From: an uncultured Acidobacteriota bacterium
Lineage (GTDB): Bacteria; Acidobacteriota; Terriglobia; Bryobacterales; Bryobacteraceae
DNA: 36,173 nt
Assembly (NCBI GenBank): GCA_900696665.1
Contig: CAADGY010000215.1
Location: 1 to 36,173 of the forward strand
Direction: 5' to 3'
Position numbers and translations under genes: made by a program. Each line of letters begins with the position of its first letter. Within the stretch, counting starts at the first letter, position 1. Shown piece after piece: positions 8,149 to 16,107 of the stretch. The notes beneath the pieces were generated by a model, which was not told where the DNA came from, searched no databases, and saw nothing but the letters and a program-made list of their open reading frames with translations.

Positions 8149-8499
8149 ATGACCAAAGCGGATCTGATTGAGGAGGTCTCGAGAGTTGTCGAGATGACCC
8201 GCAAGGATTCGGAGGTAATTGTCGAGGCTATCTTCGACAGCATCGTGCGTTCGCTGCGCACCGGAGACAAGGTCGAGATCCGCGGGTTCGGAAGCTTCCG
8301 GACCCGTCAGAGGCAGCCGAGGATCGGACGCAATCCGAAAACAGGCGCCCGGGTGGAAGTTCCATCCAAGCGCATCCCGTATTTCAAACCAAGCAAAGAG
8401 CTTAAGGATCTGGTGAACGAATCGGCAGCCGCCGAAGCGGGCGCCGCCGAAGTGGCACCGCTCCCCGCGCCGGCTGAAGAAACACCGCATGGAATATAG
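8149..8499 (+). CDS. HU/IHF-family DNA-binding protein
   Basis: Small nucleoid protein that bends DNA as a dimer. Residues 1-92 are a complete HU/IHF fold: the helical dimer base MTKADLIEEVS, the GFGSF turn at 46-50, and the beta-arm signature GRNPKTGARVEVPSKRIPYF (the arm tip proline is in RNPKTG). The 24-residue tail (93-116) is rich in Ala, Glu and Pro and is not part of the fold. The sequence is nearer to the IHF-beta side (RGFGSFR, KRIPYFKPSKEL) but HU and IHF cannot be safely told apart here. AAGGAG at 8135-8140, 8 bases before the ATG, is a strong ribosome binding site. Its position after rpsA matches ihfB in enterobacteria. Confidence 0.93.
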   Translation: MTKADLIEEVSRVVEMTRKDSEVIVEAIFDSIVRSLRTGDKVEIRGFGSFRTRQRQPRIGRNPKTGARVEVPSKRIPYFKPSKELKDLVNESAAAEAGAAEVAPLPAPAEETPHGI

Positions 8500-8510
8500 C
8501 GCGCCAGCGT

Positions 8511-8996
8511 ATGGACCGGTTATGGAGCCCCTGGAGGTTCAACTACGTCAGCAAGGCTGAGACCTCGCGCGGCTGCCTCTTCTGCGACAAACCAGCGGAG
8601 CAGGACGACCGGAAGAACCTCATTGTCTACCGCGCCAGCCGGACTTTCGTCATCCTGAACCTTTTTCCTTACACTGCCGGGCACCTGATGATCGCGCCGT
8701 ACGCACACATCGCCACTCTTCAGGACGCATCCGACGAGATCGCTACAGAGATGATCCGGCTGGCGAGACTTACGGAGAAACACCTCCGGACTGTTTATAA
8801 ACCCGAGGGGCTCAATATGGGGATCAACCTCGGAGAGTGCGCCGGCGCCGGAGTGGCGGGGCACTTGCACATGCACGTTGTTCCAAGATGGTGCGGTGAT
8901 GCCAATTTCATGACCACCGTTGGGGAAACTCGCGTGCTCCCGGAAGACATAAAAGTTACTTTCGAGAAGCTCGCCGGCGCCTTTCGTGGAGACTGA
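8511..8996 (+). CDS. HIT-family hydrolase/transferase
   Basis: Cytoplasmic histidine-triad protein, 161 residues. The triad is HLHMH (His118, His120, His122) followed by VVPRW; the middle strand NLFPYTAGHLMIAPYAH is typical. Cys22 and Cys25 (CLFC) are likely zinc ligands. The N-terminus MDRLWSPWRFNYV is the hallmark of the Ap4A phosphorylase-like HIT branch found in Actinobacteria and Acidobacteria. Such enzymes split dinucleoside polyphosphates or adenosine-phosphate conjugates; which reaction occurs here is not shown. The ATG at 8511 is 11 bases after the previous stop, so it is probably in one operon with the HU-type gene. Confidence 0.92.
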   Translation: MDRLWSPWRFNYVSKAETSRGCLFCDKPAEQDDRKNLIVYRASRTFVILNLFPYTAGHLMIAPYAHIATLQDASDEIATEMIRLARLTEKHLRTVYKPEGLNMGINLGECAGAGVAGHLHMHVVPRWCGDANFMTTVGETRVLPEDIKVTFEKLAGAFRGD

Positions 8997-9019
8997 CCTT
9001 ATTTTCCGAACCTGAACCC

Positions 9020-9814
9020 ATGAAACAGGCCAATCTCTTTGCAGAGCTGGCGGCGGAGTTCGCAGGTACCGCCGTTTTGATCCTCTTTGGAAACGGTGTA
9101 GTGGCGATGGTTTTGCTATTCGGCACCGGTGTGCCGGGCGAAGTCGTCAAAGGGGGCTTCACAAACATCACTATTGCCTGGGGTCTCGGCGTGACGATGG
9201 GTATCTACGTGGCGGGCCGCATTAGCGGAGCACATCTGAATCCGGCCGTTACCGTCGCGCTCGCCTTGTTCAGAGGATTTCCATGGCGAAAAGTAGTGCC
9301 CTTTTCGATGGCACAGACCGCAGGAGCGTTTTCCGCTGCCGCCCTCGTATTCTGGAACTACCGCCCGGCCTTTGAACGCGTTGATCCTAACCTGGAGCGA
9401 ACTGCCGCGATCTTCACCACGTTTCCGGCATTTGGAGACTTTCCGGCGGCGGGCTTTTTAGACCAGGTCATCGGCACCGCATTATTGCTGTTCCTGATCT
9501 TCGCCCTCACCGATGAAAACAACCAGCAGGGCGCCGCAGACCTGATGCCGTTGCTCATCGGATTGATTGTCGTCGTGATCGGTATGTCTTTCGGTGGCAT
9601 GCACGGGTATGCGATTAATCCCGCGCGCGATTTCGGTCCGCGGATTTTCACGGTTCTCGCCGGCTTTCGTAATAATGGACTGACTGATGGCACCTGGGCG
9701 TTTTGGGTGCCCATTGCGGGACCGATGCTGGGAGGAGTACTCGGAGCAGCCGCCTGGGATCTTGGAATCGGCCGCTGCCTGCCGCGTGTTGTCCGGGGCC
9801 GGGTGGAACGGTGA
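9020..9814 (+). CDS. glpF: glycerol facilitator, MIP family
   Basis: Inner-membrane channel of the major intrinsic protein family, 264 residues, six membrane spans plus two half-helices. The two NPA boxes are GAHLNPAVTVA (NPA at 74-76) and INPARDFGPRIF (NPA at 200-202). The Asp after the second box (Asp204, NPARD) is typical of the glycerol-conducting GlpF group rather than strict water channels. The selectivity-filter arginine is Arg203. It should let glycerol and other small neutral solutes pass. The gene starts 23 bases after the HIT gene; no glycerol kinase is nearby, so a glycerol-use operon is not supported. The ribosome binding site is weak. Confidence 0.92.
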   Translation: MKQANLFAELAAEFAGTAVLILFGNGVVAMVLLFGTGVPGEVVKGGFTNITIAWGLGVTMGIYVAGRISGAHLNPAVTVALALFRGFPWRKVVPFSMAQTAGAFSAAALVFWNYRPAFERVDPNLERTAAIFTTFPAFGDFPAAGFLDQVIGTALLLFLIFALTDENNQQGAADLMPLLIGLIVVVIGMSFGGMHGYAINPARDFGPRIFTVLAGFRNNGLTDGTWAFWVPIAGPMLGGVLGAAAWDLGIGRCLPRVVRGRVER

Positions 9815-9822
9815 TTTGCGGC

Positions 9823-9828
9823 TATAAT
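9823..9828 (+). promoter_or_regulatory. possible -10 box before yceD
   Basis: TATAAT at 9823-9828 is a perfect -10 hexamer just after the glpF stop and 40 bases before the yceD start. No good -35 hexamer lies 16-18 bases upstream, so this is a weak or activator-dependent promoter at best. Confidence 0.35.
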
Positions 9829-9867
9829 AATAGCTAACGCCCCAAGCATCTTGCCAAGAGGTGTGTG

Positions 9868-10395
9868 TTGTTCCTAAGTGTCAAGGAAATGGAAGCCAGG
9901 AAAGTGCGTTTCGACGTCACTTTCCCTCCTGGGGAGATCGAGTTTCATGATAGAAAACTCCGCCAGATTACGCCGCTGCAGGTAGAAGGTTCGGCGGAGC
10001 TGATGGGCGTCACGCAGGAGATACGCGTGCGAGGACGGCTTTCGGTGGGTATGGAGGCCGATTGCGACCGTTGCCTTGAACCAGCGCCGTTTCCCCTGGA
10101 AAGCGAGTTTGACCTTTTCTACCGGCCGTCGGAAGAGACGGCCGGAGATGAGAAGGCGTTGGACGAAGACGAGTCCGAGATCGGCTTTTATGAAGAAGGC
10201 GGCTTGGACTTGAAGGACATCATGCGCGAGCAGATTTTGCTGTCGCTGCCCATGCAGCGGATCTGTGACGAAGCGTGTAAGGGCATCTGTCCGGTATGCG
10301 GCGGAAATCGTAACATCGCCGCATGCGGATGCCACGAAAAGAAACTGGACGACCGATGGGCGGCGCTGCGGGAGTTGAAGCAGCAGAAGCCGTGA
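9868..10395 (+). CDS. yceD: YceD / DUF177 family protein
   Basis: DUF177 protein, about 175 residues, known as YceD; in E. coli and plants it is needed for normal 23S rRNA accumulation. The first paired cysteines (CDRC, about residue 70) and a C-terminal cysteine cluster (CDEAC, CPVCGG, CGC) suggest metal binding. The central acidic part is the usual FYRPSE...GLDLKDIMREQILLSLP stretch. The start is set at TTG 9868 because it has AAGAGG 7 bases upstream and gives the family-like beginning MFLSVKEMEARK; GTG 9865 and ATG 9889 are alternatives. Followed by rpmF after 25 bases, the conserved yceD-rpmF-plsX order. Confidence 0.88.
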   Translation: MFLSVKEMEARKVRFDVTFPPGEIEFHDRKLRQITPLQVEGSAELMGVTQEIRVRGRLSVGMEADCDRCLEPAPFPLESEFDLFYRPSEETAGDEKALDEDESEIGFYEEGGLDLKDIMREQILLSLPMQRICDEACKGICPVCGGNRNIAACGCHEKKLDDRWAALRELKQQKP

Positions 10396-10420
10396 ATACT
10401 TGAGACTGGAAGGATTATAG

Positions 10421-10603
10421 ATGCCAAACCCCAAACGCAGACATTCAAAACGCCGCACCTCTACCCGGAGGGCACACGACTCGCTGCGCGTTTCTTCTCA
10501 CGCCGAGTGCCCGAACTGCCATGAACCGAAACTGCCGCATCGTGTATGCCCCCATTGCGGCAAGTACAAGGGTCGCGAGATCGTCGAAGTCGCTGAAGAA
10601 TAA
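10421..10603 (+). CDS. rpmF: 50S ribosomal protein L32
   Basis: Ribosomal protein bL32, 60 residues, the normal length. It begins with the conserved basic [20 protein letters not shown] and has a zinc ribbon made by Cys30/Cys33 (CPNC) and Cys43/Cys46 (CPHC), so this is the zinc-containing (C+) form. GGAAGGA at 10408-10414 is a strong ribosome binding site. It sits between yceD and plsX, as in most bacteria, linking ribosome supply to phospholipid synthesis. Confidence 0.97.
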   Translation: MPNPKRRHSKRRTSTRRAHDSLRVSSHAECPNCHEPKLPHRVCPHCGKYKGREIVEVAEE

Positions 10604-10627
10604 TCCACCCGAGAACCGCTCTCCCCC

Positions 10628-11647
10628 ATGGTGACCATCGCTGTTGATGCAATGGGCGGCGATCATGCCCCAAGAACCGAGGTTGAAGGGGCCATTCGCG
10701 CCGCCAGAAGTCTGGGAATCCGCGTCATCCTCGTTGGGCAGCAAGATCTGCTCCAACGGGAACTGGCCCAACACGATGGAGTGAGCCATCTGTCGGTTGA
10801 AATTCATCATGCGAGCGAACGCGTGACCATGGACGATAGCGCTGCTCGTGCCGTTCGTACGAAGCGCGATAGCTCCATCCGCATCGCCTCGCGGCTGGTT
10901 CGCGAAGGAATCGCCGACGGCGTCGTCTCGGCGGGCAACACCGGCGCCATCATGGCTACCGTCAAAATGGTACAGGGGATGATCCCGGGAGTGGATCGCC
11001 CCGCGCTTGCCTCCGCATTTCCCACTTTGAAGGGCACGCCGGCGGTAATGGTGGACGTGGGAGCCAATGTCGATTGCTCGCCTCAGATGCTAGCCCAGTT
11101 CGCGGTCATGGGCGAAATCTATTCCCGGGTGATTTTCCGTACCGAGAGCCCGCGCGTCGGCCTTCTCTCGATCGGTGAGGAAGAGCACAAAGGGAACGAC
11201 TTGACCCGTTCAGCTACGCCCCTTCTGAAGACTCTGCGGCTGAACTTCATCGGCAATGTGGAGGGGCGCGATGTTTATACAGGCACGGCGGACGTGATCG
11301 TTTGCGATGGTTTCATCGGCAATGTCGCCCTGAAAGTGAGTGAAGGCCTGGTGGATGTCATCAAGCACATGCTTCAGGAATCGCTGGAAGCCACCATCAC
11401 CCGAAAGATCGGCTACGTGCTGTCGAAAGCGGGCTTCGCGGATTTCAAGAAGCGTGTGGATTATTCGGAATACGGCGGTGCACCTCTGTTAGGGGTGAAG
11501 GGCGTTTGCATTATTTGTCACGGGCGCTCGAACGCGAACGCCATCAAAAATGCAATTCGCGTAGCGGCCGAATTTGCGTCCGGAAACGTCAACCGGCGCA
11601 TCGAGCAGGAATTGAGCCGCTGGCAAGCAGCGGCGAGAGCGGATTGA
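10628..11647 (+). CDS. plsX: phosphate acyltransferase PlsX
   Basis: PlsX makes acyl-phosphate from acyl-ACP, the first step of the PlsX/PlsY route to lysophosphatidate. The product is 339 residues, the usual length. The conserved start [14 protein letters not shown], the middle [19 protein letters not shown] and the C-terminal [11 protein letters not shown] and [13 protein letters not shown] are all present. It is a peripheral membrane, cytoplasmic enzyme. The ATG is 24 bases after the rpmF stop. In many bacteria fabH follows plsX; here a dsbD-like gene follows instead, starting 1 base after the stop. Confidence 0.97.
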   Translation: MVTIAVDAMGGDHAPRTEVEGAIRAARSLGIRVILVGQQDLLQRELAQHDGVSHLSVEIHHASERVTMDDSAARAVRTKRDSSIRIASRLVREGIADGVVSAGNTGAIMATVKMVQGMIPGVDRPALASAFPTLKGTPAVMVDVGANVDCSPQMLAQFAVMGEIYSRVIFRTESPRVGLLSIGEEEHKGNDLTRSATPLLKTLRLNFIGNVEGRDVYTGTADVIVCDGFIGNVALKVSEGLVDVIKHMLQESLEATITRKIGYVLSKAGFADFKKRVDYSEYGGAPLLGVKGVCIICHGRSNANAIKNAIRVAAEFASGNVNRRIEQELSRWQAAARAD

Positions 11648-11648
11648 G

Positions 11649-13565
11649 GTGAAGTTGTCACGTGCCATTGCGGCGCCGCTGGCTCTGGCGTTCCTGGCGG
11701 CGCCAGGGTTTGCGCAAAAGCTGAATCCTGTCCAGTGGAGTCTCACGCTGGAGCCCTCCAGCGCTCCCCCGGGCGGGCAGGTTGCTTTACGCCTGACGGC
11801 CGCTATGGATGCCGGATGGCACCTCTACTCTCTCACCACGCCCCGGCCGCCCATCGCAACCACCATCAGCCTTGCAAAAAATCCGGCCATCGCCGGCTTC
11901 AAGGTTTATCAACCCGCGCCAGTGCGAAAGCTCGACCCCAACTTTGACACTGAGACGGAAACATTTGACGGCAAAGCTGTTTTTTTGATCGTAGCCACTA
12001 TTGCCGGTGACGCGCCCGGCGGCTCTGTGGAACTGGCCGCCGGAATCAGATACCAGGCCTGCGACGACAAGCAGTGCCTGCCTCCCAGGCGGAATACCGT
12101 TACAGCCAGGCTCACTATAGATCCCGCCGCTCAGCCCGCGCGAATAGCGATTCCCGGCGGACACTCGGAGCCGTCATCCGGAGCGTCATCTTCCGCTCAG
12201 ACTCCGGCGCCGCCACCTTCGGCAGCCGGAGGTGAACCGCAGCCGTTCGGAACGTTTCTGCTGGTCGCCTTCGGATTGGGGCTTGCCGCCATTTTCACGC
12301 CGTGCGTCTTCCCGATGATCCCCATCACGATGTCTTTTTTTCTGAAGAAAGAGGCGGCGACCCGGAGGGAAAGCATCGTTCAGGCAGGCGTGTTCGCACT
12401 GGGCATCATCGTGCTCTTCTCCGGCTTGGGGCTGCTCACGACGGCGATTCTCGGACCTTTCGGCGTTGTGCAGTTGGGTTCGAATCCGTGGGTGAATACG
12501 TTTATCGCCGCCGTGTTTTTGATCTTCGGCCTGAGCCTGCTTGGCGCGTTCGAGATTACGATTCCGTCGAACGTACTGACCCGTCTTGACCGGGCTTCGC
12601 AACGCGGGGGCCTGCTGGGAACACTGCTCATGGGGCTGACGTTCTCGCTGACTTCGTTCGCCTGTGTAGGTCCGTTTGTTGGCACGCTACTGGCCGCATC
12701 GGTTCAGAGCGGAGGAATACAGCCGCTGCTCGGAATGGCCGCGTTTGCCACCGGGCTCGCATCGCCGTTCTTTTTCCTCGCCCTGTTCCCTGCGTTGTTG
12801 CAACGAATGCCCAAGAGTGGAGGATGGCTCGCGCGGGTGAAGGTTGTTCTGGGATTTGTCATTCTCGCCGCGATGCTCAAGTACATCAGCAACGTCGATC
12901 AGGTGCTGCAATGGAACCTGCTCACGCGCGAGCGTTTCCTGAGTGCTTGGGTCGTCCTGTTCGCCCTGGCAGGCTTGTACCTGCTGGGCCTTTTGCGAAT
13001 GGAGGGGGTGCGTCCGGAAGATTCTTTGGGGGCTGGACGTCTACTGACGGCAGCAGCGCTGCTAATCTTCGCGATCAGCCTCATTCCTGGGATATTCGGT
13101 GCGCGGCTGGGGGAACTGGACGCGTATGTTCCGCCTCCGTCCGCCGGCAGCGGACTGGCTGCACCGGGCGCGGCTCAGGACCTGGCCTGGATGAAAAATC
13201 AGTATCGCGAGGCTCTGGACCGCGCTAAAAGCGAGAACAAACCGGTCTTCGTGAATTTCACCGGCTATGCCTGCACCAATTGCCATTGGATGAAGGCGAA
13301 CATGTTCACCCGGCCGCAGATCGCCACCCGCCTGAAGGACTTCGTTCTTGTAGAGCTCTATACCGATGGGACGGACGCGGAGTCCGAAGCGAATCAGAAA
13401 CTACAGGAATCCCGATTTTCGACCGTTGCAATCCCCTATTATGCGATCCTCGACGCCGGTGGGAAAACGATTGCCTCGTTTGCGGGCCTGACGCGCGACA
13501 CCGGTGAATTTCTCGCGTTCCTGAACTCGGCCCCTGCTCCGGACAGCGCCGCCGCCGGCTTTTAA
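11649..13565 (+). CDS. dsbD: thiol:disulfide interchange protein DsbD-like
   Basis: Three-domain membrane reductase that passes electrons from cytoplasmic thioredoxin to periplasmic thiols. Residues 1-22 form a signal peptide. The periplasmic N-domain (about 27-165) has a cysteine pair Cys138/Cys143 (ACDDKQCLPP). The membrane core (200-485, about eight spans) has its cysteines in FTPCVFPM (Cys219) and SFACVGPF (Cys339). The C-terminal thioredoxin-like domain (505-630) has CTNC (Cys542, Cys545). All six redox cysteines are kept, so the protein should be active. The length of 638 is a little above E. coli DsbD. The start GTG 11649 overlaps the plsX end region; TTG 11655 is an alternative. Co-transcription with plsX is likely. 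Confidence 0.93.
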   Translation: MKLSRAIAAPLALAFLAAPGFAQKLNPVQWSLTLEPSSAPPGGQVALRLTAAMDAGWHLYSLTTPRPPIATTISLAKNPAIAGFKVYQPAPVRKLDPNFDTETETFDGKAVFLIVATIAGDAPGGSVELAAGIRYQACDDKQCLPPRRNTVTARLTIDPAAQPARIAIPGGHSEPSSGASSSAQTPAPPPSAAGGEPQPFGTFLLVAFGLGLAAIFTPCVFPMIPITMSFFLKKEAATRRESIVQAGVFALGIIVLFSGLGLLTTAILGPFGVVQLGSNPWVNTFIAAVFLIFGLSLLGAFEITIPSNVLTRLDRASQRGGLLGTLLMGLTFSLTSFACVGPFVGTLLAASVQSGGIQPLLGMAAFATGLASPFFFLALFPALLQRMPKSGGWLARVKVVLGFVILAAMLKYISNVDQVLQWNLLTRERFLSAWVVLFALAGLYLLGLLRMEGVRPEDSLGAGRLLTAAALLIFAISLIPGIFGARLGELDAYVPPPSAGSGLAAPGAAQDLAWMKNQYREALDRAKSENKPVFVNFTGYACTNCHWMKANMFTRPQIATRLKDFVLVELYTDGTDAESEANQKLQESRFSTVAIPYYAILDAGGKTIASFAGLTRDTGEFLAFLNSAPAPDSAAAGF

Positions 13566-13581
13566 AGAACACGGTAGACAC

Positions 13582-15681
13582 ATGCGAAAGATACTGATAA
13601 CGGCACTCATTCTTCTACCCCTTTCGGCACAGCCGACGTTCCGTGGGTTTTCGGGCAGCACAAGAAAGCTGGTTGAGTGGGAGCGCCGGCTCCGGAGCAT
13701 TCCCGAACCGGGGCGCGTGGGGACCTCCCTCCGGAAAATATCTTTGGAGCCACACCACGCCGGGTCTCCTGCTTCTAAACAGGTGGCGGAGTACACACTC
13801 GGCCTGATGCGGGAGTGGGGTCTCGACGCAAAAATCGAAGTGTTTGAAGCACTGTTGCCCTATCCCACGTCGCGCCACCTGGAGATGGTTTCACCGGCGC
13901 GCTACACTGCCAGGTTACAGGAGCCTGCTATTCCGCAGGATGCGGATTCGTCAGATACGAACCAGTTGCCCACCTACAACGCTTACTCCGGCTCGGGCGA
14001 CGTTACCGCACCCATTGTTTATGTGAATTACGGCATTCCGGAGGACTACGCCTACCTCGATAAACAGGGTGTCAACGTGAAGGGAAAGATCGTCATCGCG
14101 CGATACGGCAAGAGCTGGCGGGGCACGAAGGCCAAAGTGGCCCAGGAGCGTGGGGCGGCTGGCTGCCTAATCTATTCTGATCCGCGGGACGACGGCTATT
14201 TCCAAGGTGATACATATCCCAAGGGTGCTTTCCGGCCGCCCGATGGAGTGCAGCGCGGGAGTGTAATGGACATGCCGGTCTCTGTGGGCGACCCACTTTC
14301 GCCGGGTTGGGCTTCAGAGCCCGGATCGCGAAGGCTGCGCCGCGAGGAAGCAACCACGATTATGAAAATTCCGGTACTGCCGATCTCCTACCGCGATGCC
14401 CAGCCCCTGCTTGAAAATCTCGAGGGTGCTGTGGTTCCGGAGGGGTGGCGCGGTGCCCTGCCCCTGACGTATCACCTCGGCCCGGGGCCTGCAACCGTGC
14501 GCCTGCAAGTGGAGTCGGACTGGTCGACACGTCCCTTATACAACGTGATCGCGACGATTCCAGGGAGCGAGTTTCGAGACCAGTGGATCATCTATGGCAA
14601 TCATCACGATGCCTGGGTAAACGGCGCGCAGGACCCTTCGAGCGGAGCCGCCGCGCTGCTCGAAACCGCCCGGGCGCTGGCCCAGCTTCGTAGCCAGGGA
14701 TGGCAGCCCAAACGCACCATCAAGCTCGCTCTTTGGGATGGGGAAGAGTTCGGCCTCGTGGGTTCTACCGAATGGGTGGAAAAGCACCTGGAGGAGCTGA
14801 AGAATAAGGCCGCAGTCTACATCAATTCGGACTCGAACGGACGGGGCGAATTCCGCGCCGGTGGATCGCCGGTGCTCGAGAGCTTTGTGCGCGAGGTGAT
14901 CCGCGACATCGATTATCCGGGAGGTGGTATAAGCGTTCTCGACCGGCTGCTGTCGAATCGTCAACAGAGTGCGGATCGCGATACCGATTTCCGCCTGGGT
15001 CCGCTCGGAGCCGGGTCCGACTATGTTGCGTTTGTCCATCACGCCGGTGTAGCAAGCTTGAATCTCGGGTTTTCCGGCACGGACTCCGGTGGAATCTATC
15101 ACTCGATTTACGATTCTTTCGATTGGTACAAGAGGTTCGGCGATCCGGATTTCCTGTTCGGTAAGGCGCTCGCTCAACTCGTGGGAACAGCCATTCTGCG
15201 GCTCGCCGATGCTGATGTGCTGCCGTTCGATCCCTCTTCCCTGGCGAAAGCTGTCCGCCGGAACGTAAATGACCTTGCCAAACAGACACACCACCAAGTG
15301 GATTTGAGCGGTGTTCTCTCCGTGCTGACTTCCCTCGAAAATAACGGAGCCCGGTACGAACATACGCTCCGGATAGCTCTGGAGAACAGGCCTCCCGAAT
15401 CCACCAGACTGCTCAATCTGAATCGCACACTGCTCGGCATGGAACGGGCTCTCACAACGGAAGGCGGGCTGCCCGGACGGCCGTGGTACAAGCATCTCTA
15501 TTCTGCTCCCGGCCTCTATACCGGATACGGCGCGAAGACGCTGCCCGGGGTACGGGAAGCAGTGGAGTCGAAGAACTGGGAGCAGGCCCAAGTGCAAGCC
15601 GGCGCTCTAGCCGCTGCCTTGAGCACGTTCGATAAATGTGTCCGGAATTCGATTCAACAGTTGAACACTAACGTTCCCTGA
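13582..15681 (+). CDS. M28 metallopeptidase, GCPII-like
   Basis: Exported zinc peptidase of family M28B, 699 residues, like glutamate carboxypeptidase II. A signal peptide is at 1-17. A PA domain lies at about 140-290. In the peptidase core the predicted zinc ligands are His341 (NHHDAW), Asp351 (DPSSG), Glu389 (DGEEFG, with Glu388 as base), Asp417 (NSDSNG) and His507 (IYHSIYD). The C-terminal helical part (about 575-690) matches the TFR dimerisation domain. GCPII enzymes remove glutamate or other C-terminal acidic residues, but substrate specificity is not certain in bacteria. The gene follows dsbD by 16 bases. The final 14 bases overlap the end of fliJ on the other strand. Confidence 0.92.
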   Translation: MRKILITALILLPLSAQPTFRGFSGSTRKLVEWERRLRSIPEPGRVGTSLRKISLEPHHAGSPASKQVAEYTLGLMREWGLDAKIEVFEALLPYPTSRHLEMVSPARYTARLQEPAIPQDADSSDTNQLPTYNAYSGSGDVTAPIVYVNYGIPEDYAYLDKQGVNVKGKIVIARYGKSWRGTKAKVAQERGAAGCLIYSDPRDDGYFQGDTYPKGAFRPPDGVQRGSVMDMPVSVGDPLSPGWASEPGSRRLRREEATTIMKIPVLPISYRDAQPLLENLEGAVVPEGWRGALPLTYHLGPGPATVRLQVESDWSTRPLYNVIATIPGSEFRDQWIIYGNHHDAWVNGAQDPSSGAAALLETARALAQLRSQGWQPKRTIKLALWDGEEFGLVGSTEWVEKHLEELKNKAAVYINSDSNGRGEFRAGGSPVLESFVREVIRDIDYPGGGISVLDRLLSNRQQSADRDTDFRLGPLGAGSDYVAFVHHAGVASLNLGFSGTDSGGIYHSIYDSFDWYKRFGDPDFLFGKALAQLVGTAILRLADADVLPFDPSSLAKAVRRNVNDLAKQTHHQVDLSGVLSVLTSLENNGARYEHTLRIALENRPPESTRLLNLNRTLLGMERALTTEGGLPGRPWYKHLYSAPGLYTGYGAKTLPGVREAVESKNWEQAQVQAGALAAALSTFDKCVRNSIQQLNTNVP

Positions 15682-16105
15682 CGTACTTAGCTAAATAGGC
15701 TTCGGCGGCGACATTCTCGATTTCGGCATTCTCCTGGATACGCCATTCCTCCAGCGCCTTTTCTTTCAGCCTGTCCAGGAGCTTCATCTTGCGCCGTGCT
15801 TCCAGAACACGTGCGCGTTGGTCTTGGGCGTGTTCGCGGCACACGGCTGTGCGGCGGTCCAGATCATGGGCCCGCCGAATAGCCGCCAGCCGGTAAGCTT
15901 CGAGTGCTGTCAGTTCCGCAGCCTCCACACGGCCGAGAGAGACCAGCGCACGTGCCTCGGATAACCGCTGCTGGTCCAACTCGGCCCGCGCCGCTTCCAA
16001 AGCCTGTACTTCAGACAGGAGCGCGTGCAGTTTTGACTCCTCGAGACTAACCTGTCCGCTCCTGAACTCGCGCACACGTTCCAACCGGAACTCAAATCGC
16101 TTCAT
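15668..16105 (-). CDS. fliJ: flagellar export protein FliJ
   Basis: FliJ is the coiled-coil stalk that sits in the FliI hexamer of the flagellar export apparatus. The 145-residue product is almost all helical and rich in Glu, Ala and Arg. The N-terminal RFEFRLERVREFR is the typical FliJ opening, and its length agrees with the family. Assignment rests mostly on this opening and on its place directly after fliI (2-base gap). It is the last gene of the flagellar operon on this strand, ending inside the M28 gene tail. Confidence 0.88.
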   Translation of the reverse strand: MKRFEFRLERVREFRSGQVSLEESKLHALLSEVQALEAARAELDQQRLSEARALVSLGRVEAAELTALEAYRLAAIRRAHDLDRRTAVCREHAQDQRARVLEARRKMKLLDRLKEKALEEWRIQENAEIENVAAEAYLAKYVRER

Positions 16106-16107
16106 GC

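Noticed and set aside
14536-15597. 353-codon minus-strand frame inside the M28 gene
   Set aside because: The M28 frame has all five metal ligands; the opposite frame has no motif.
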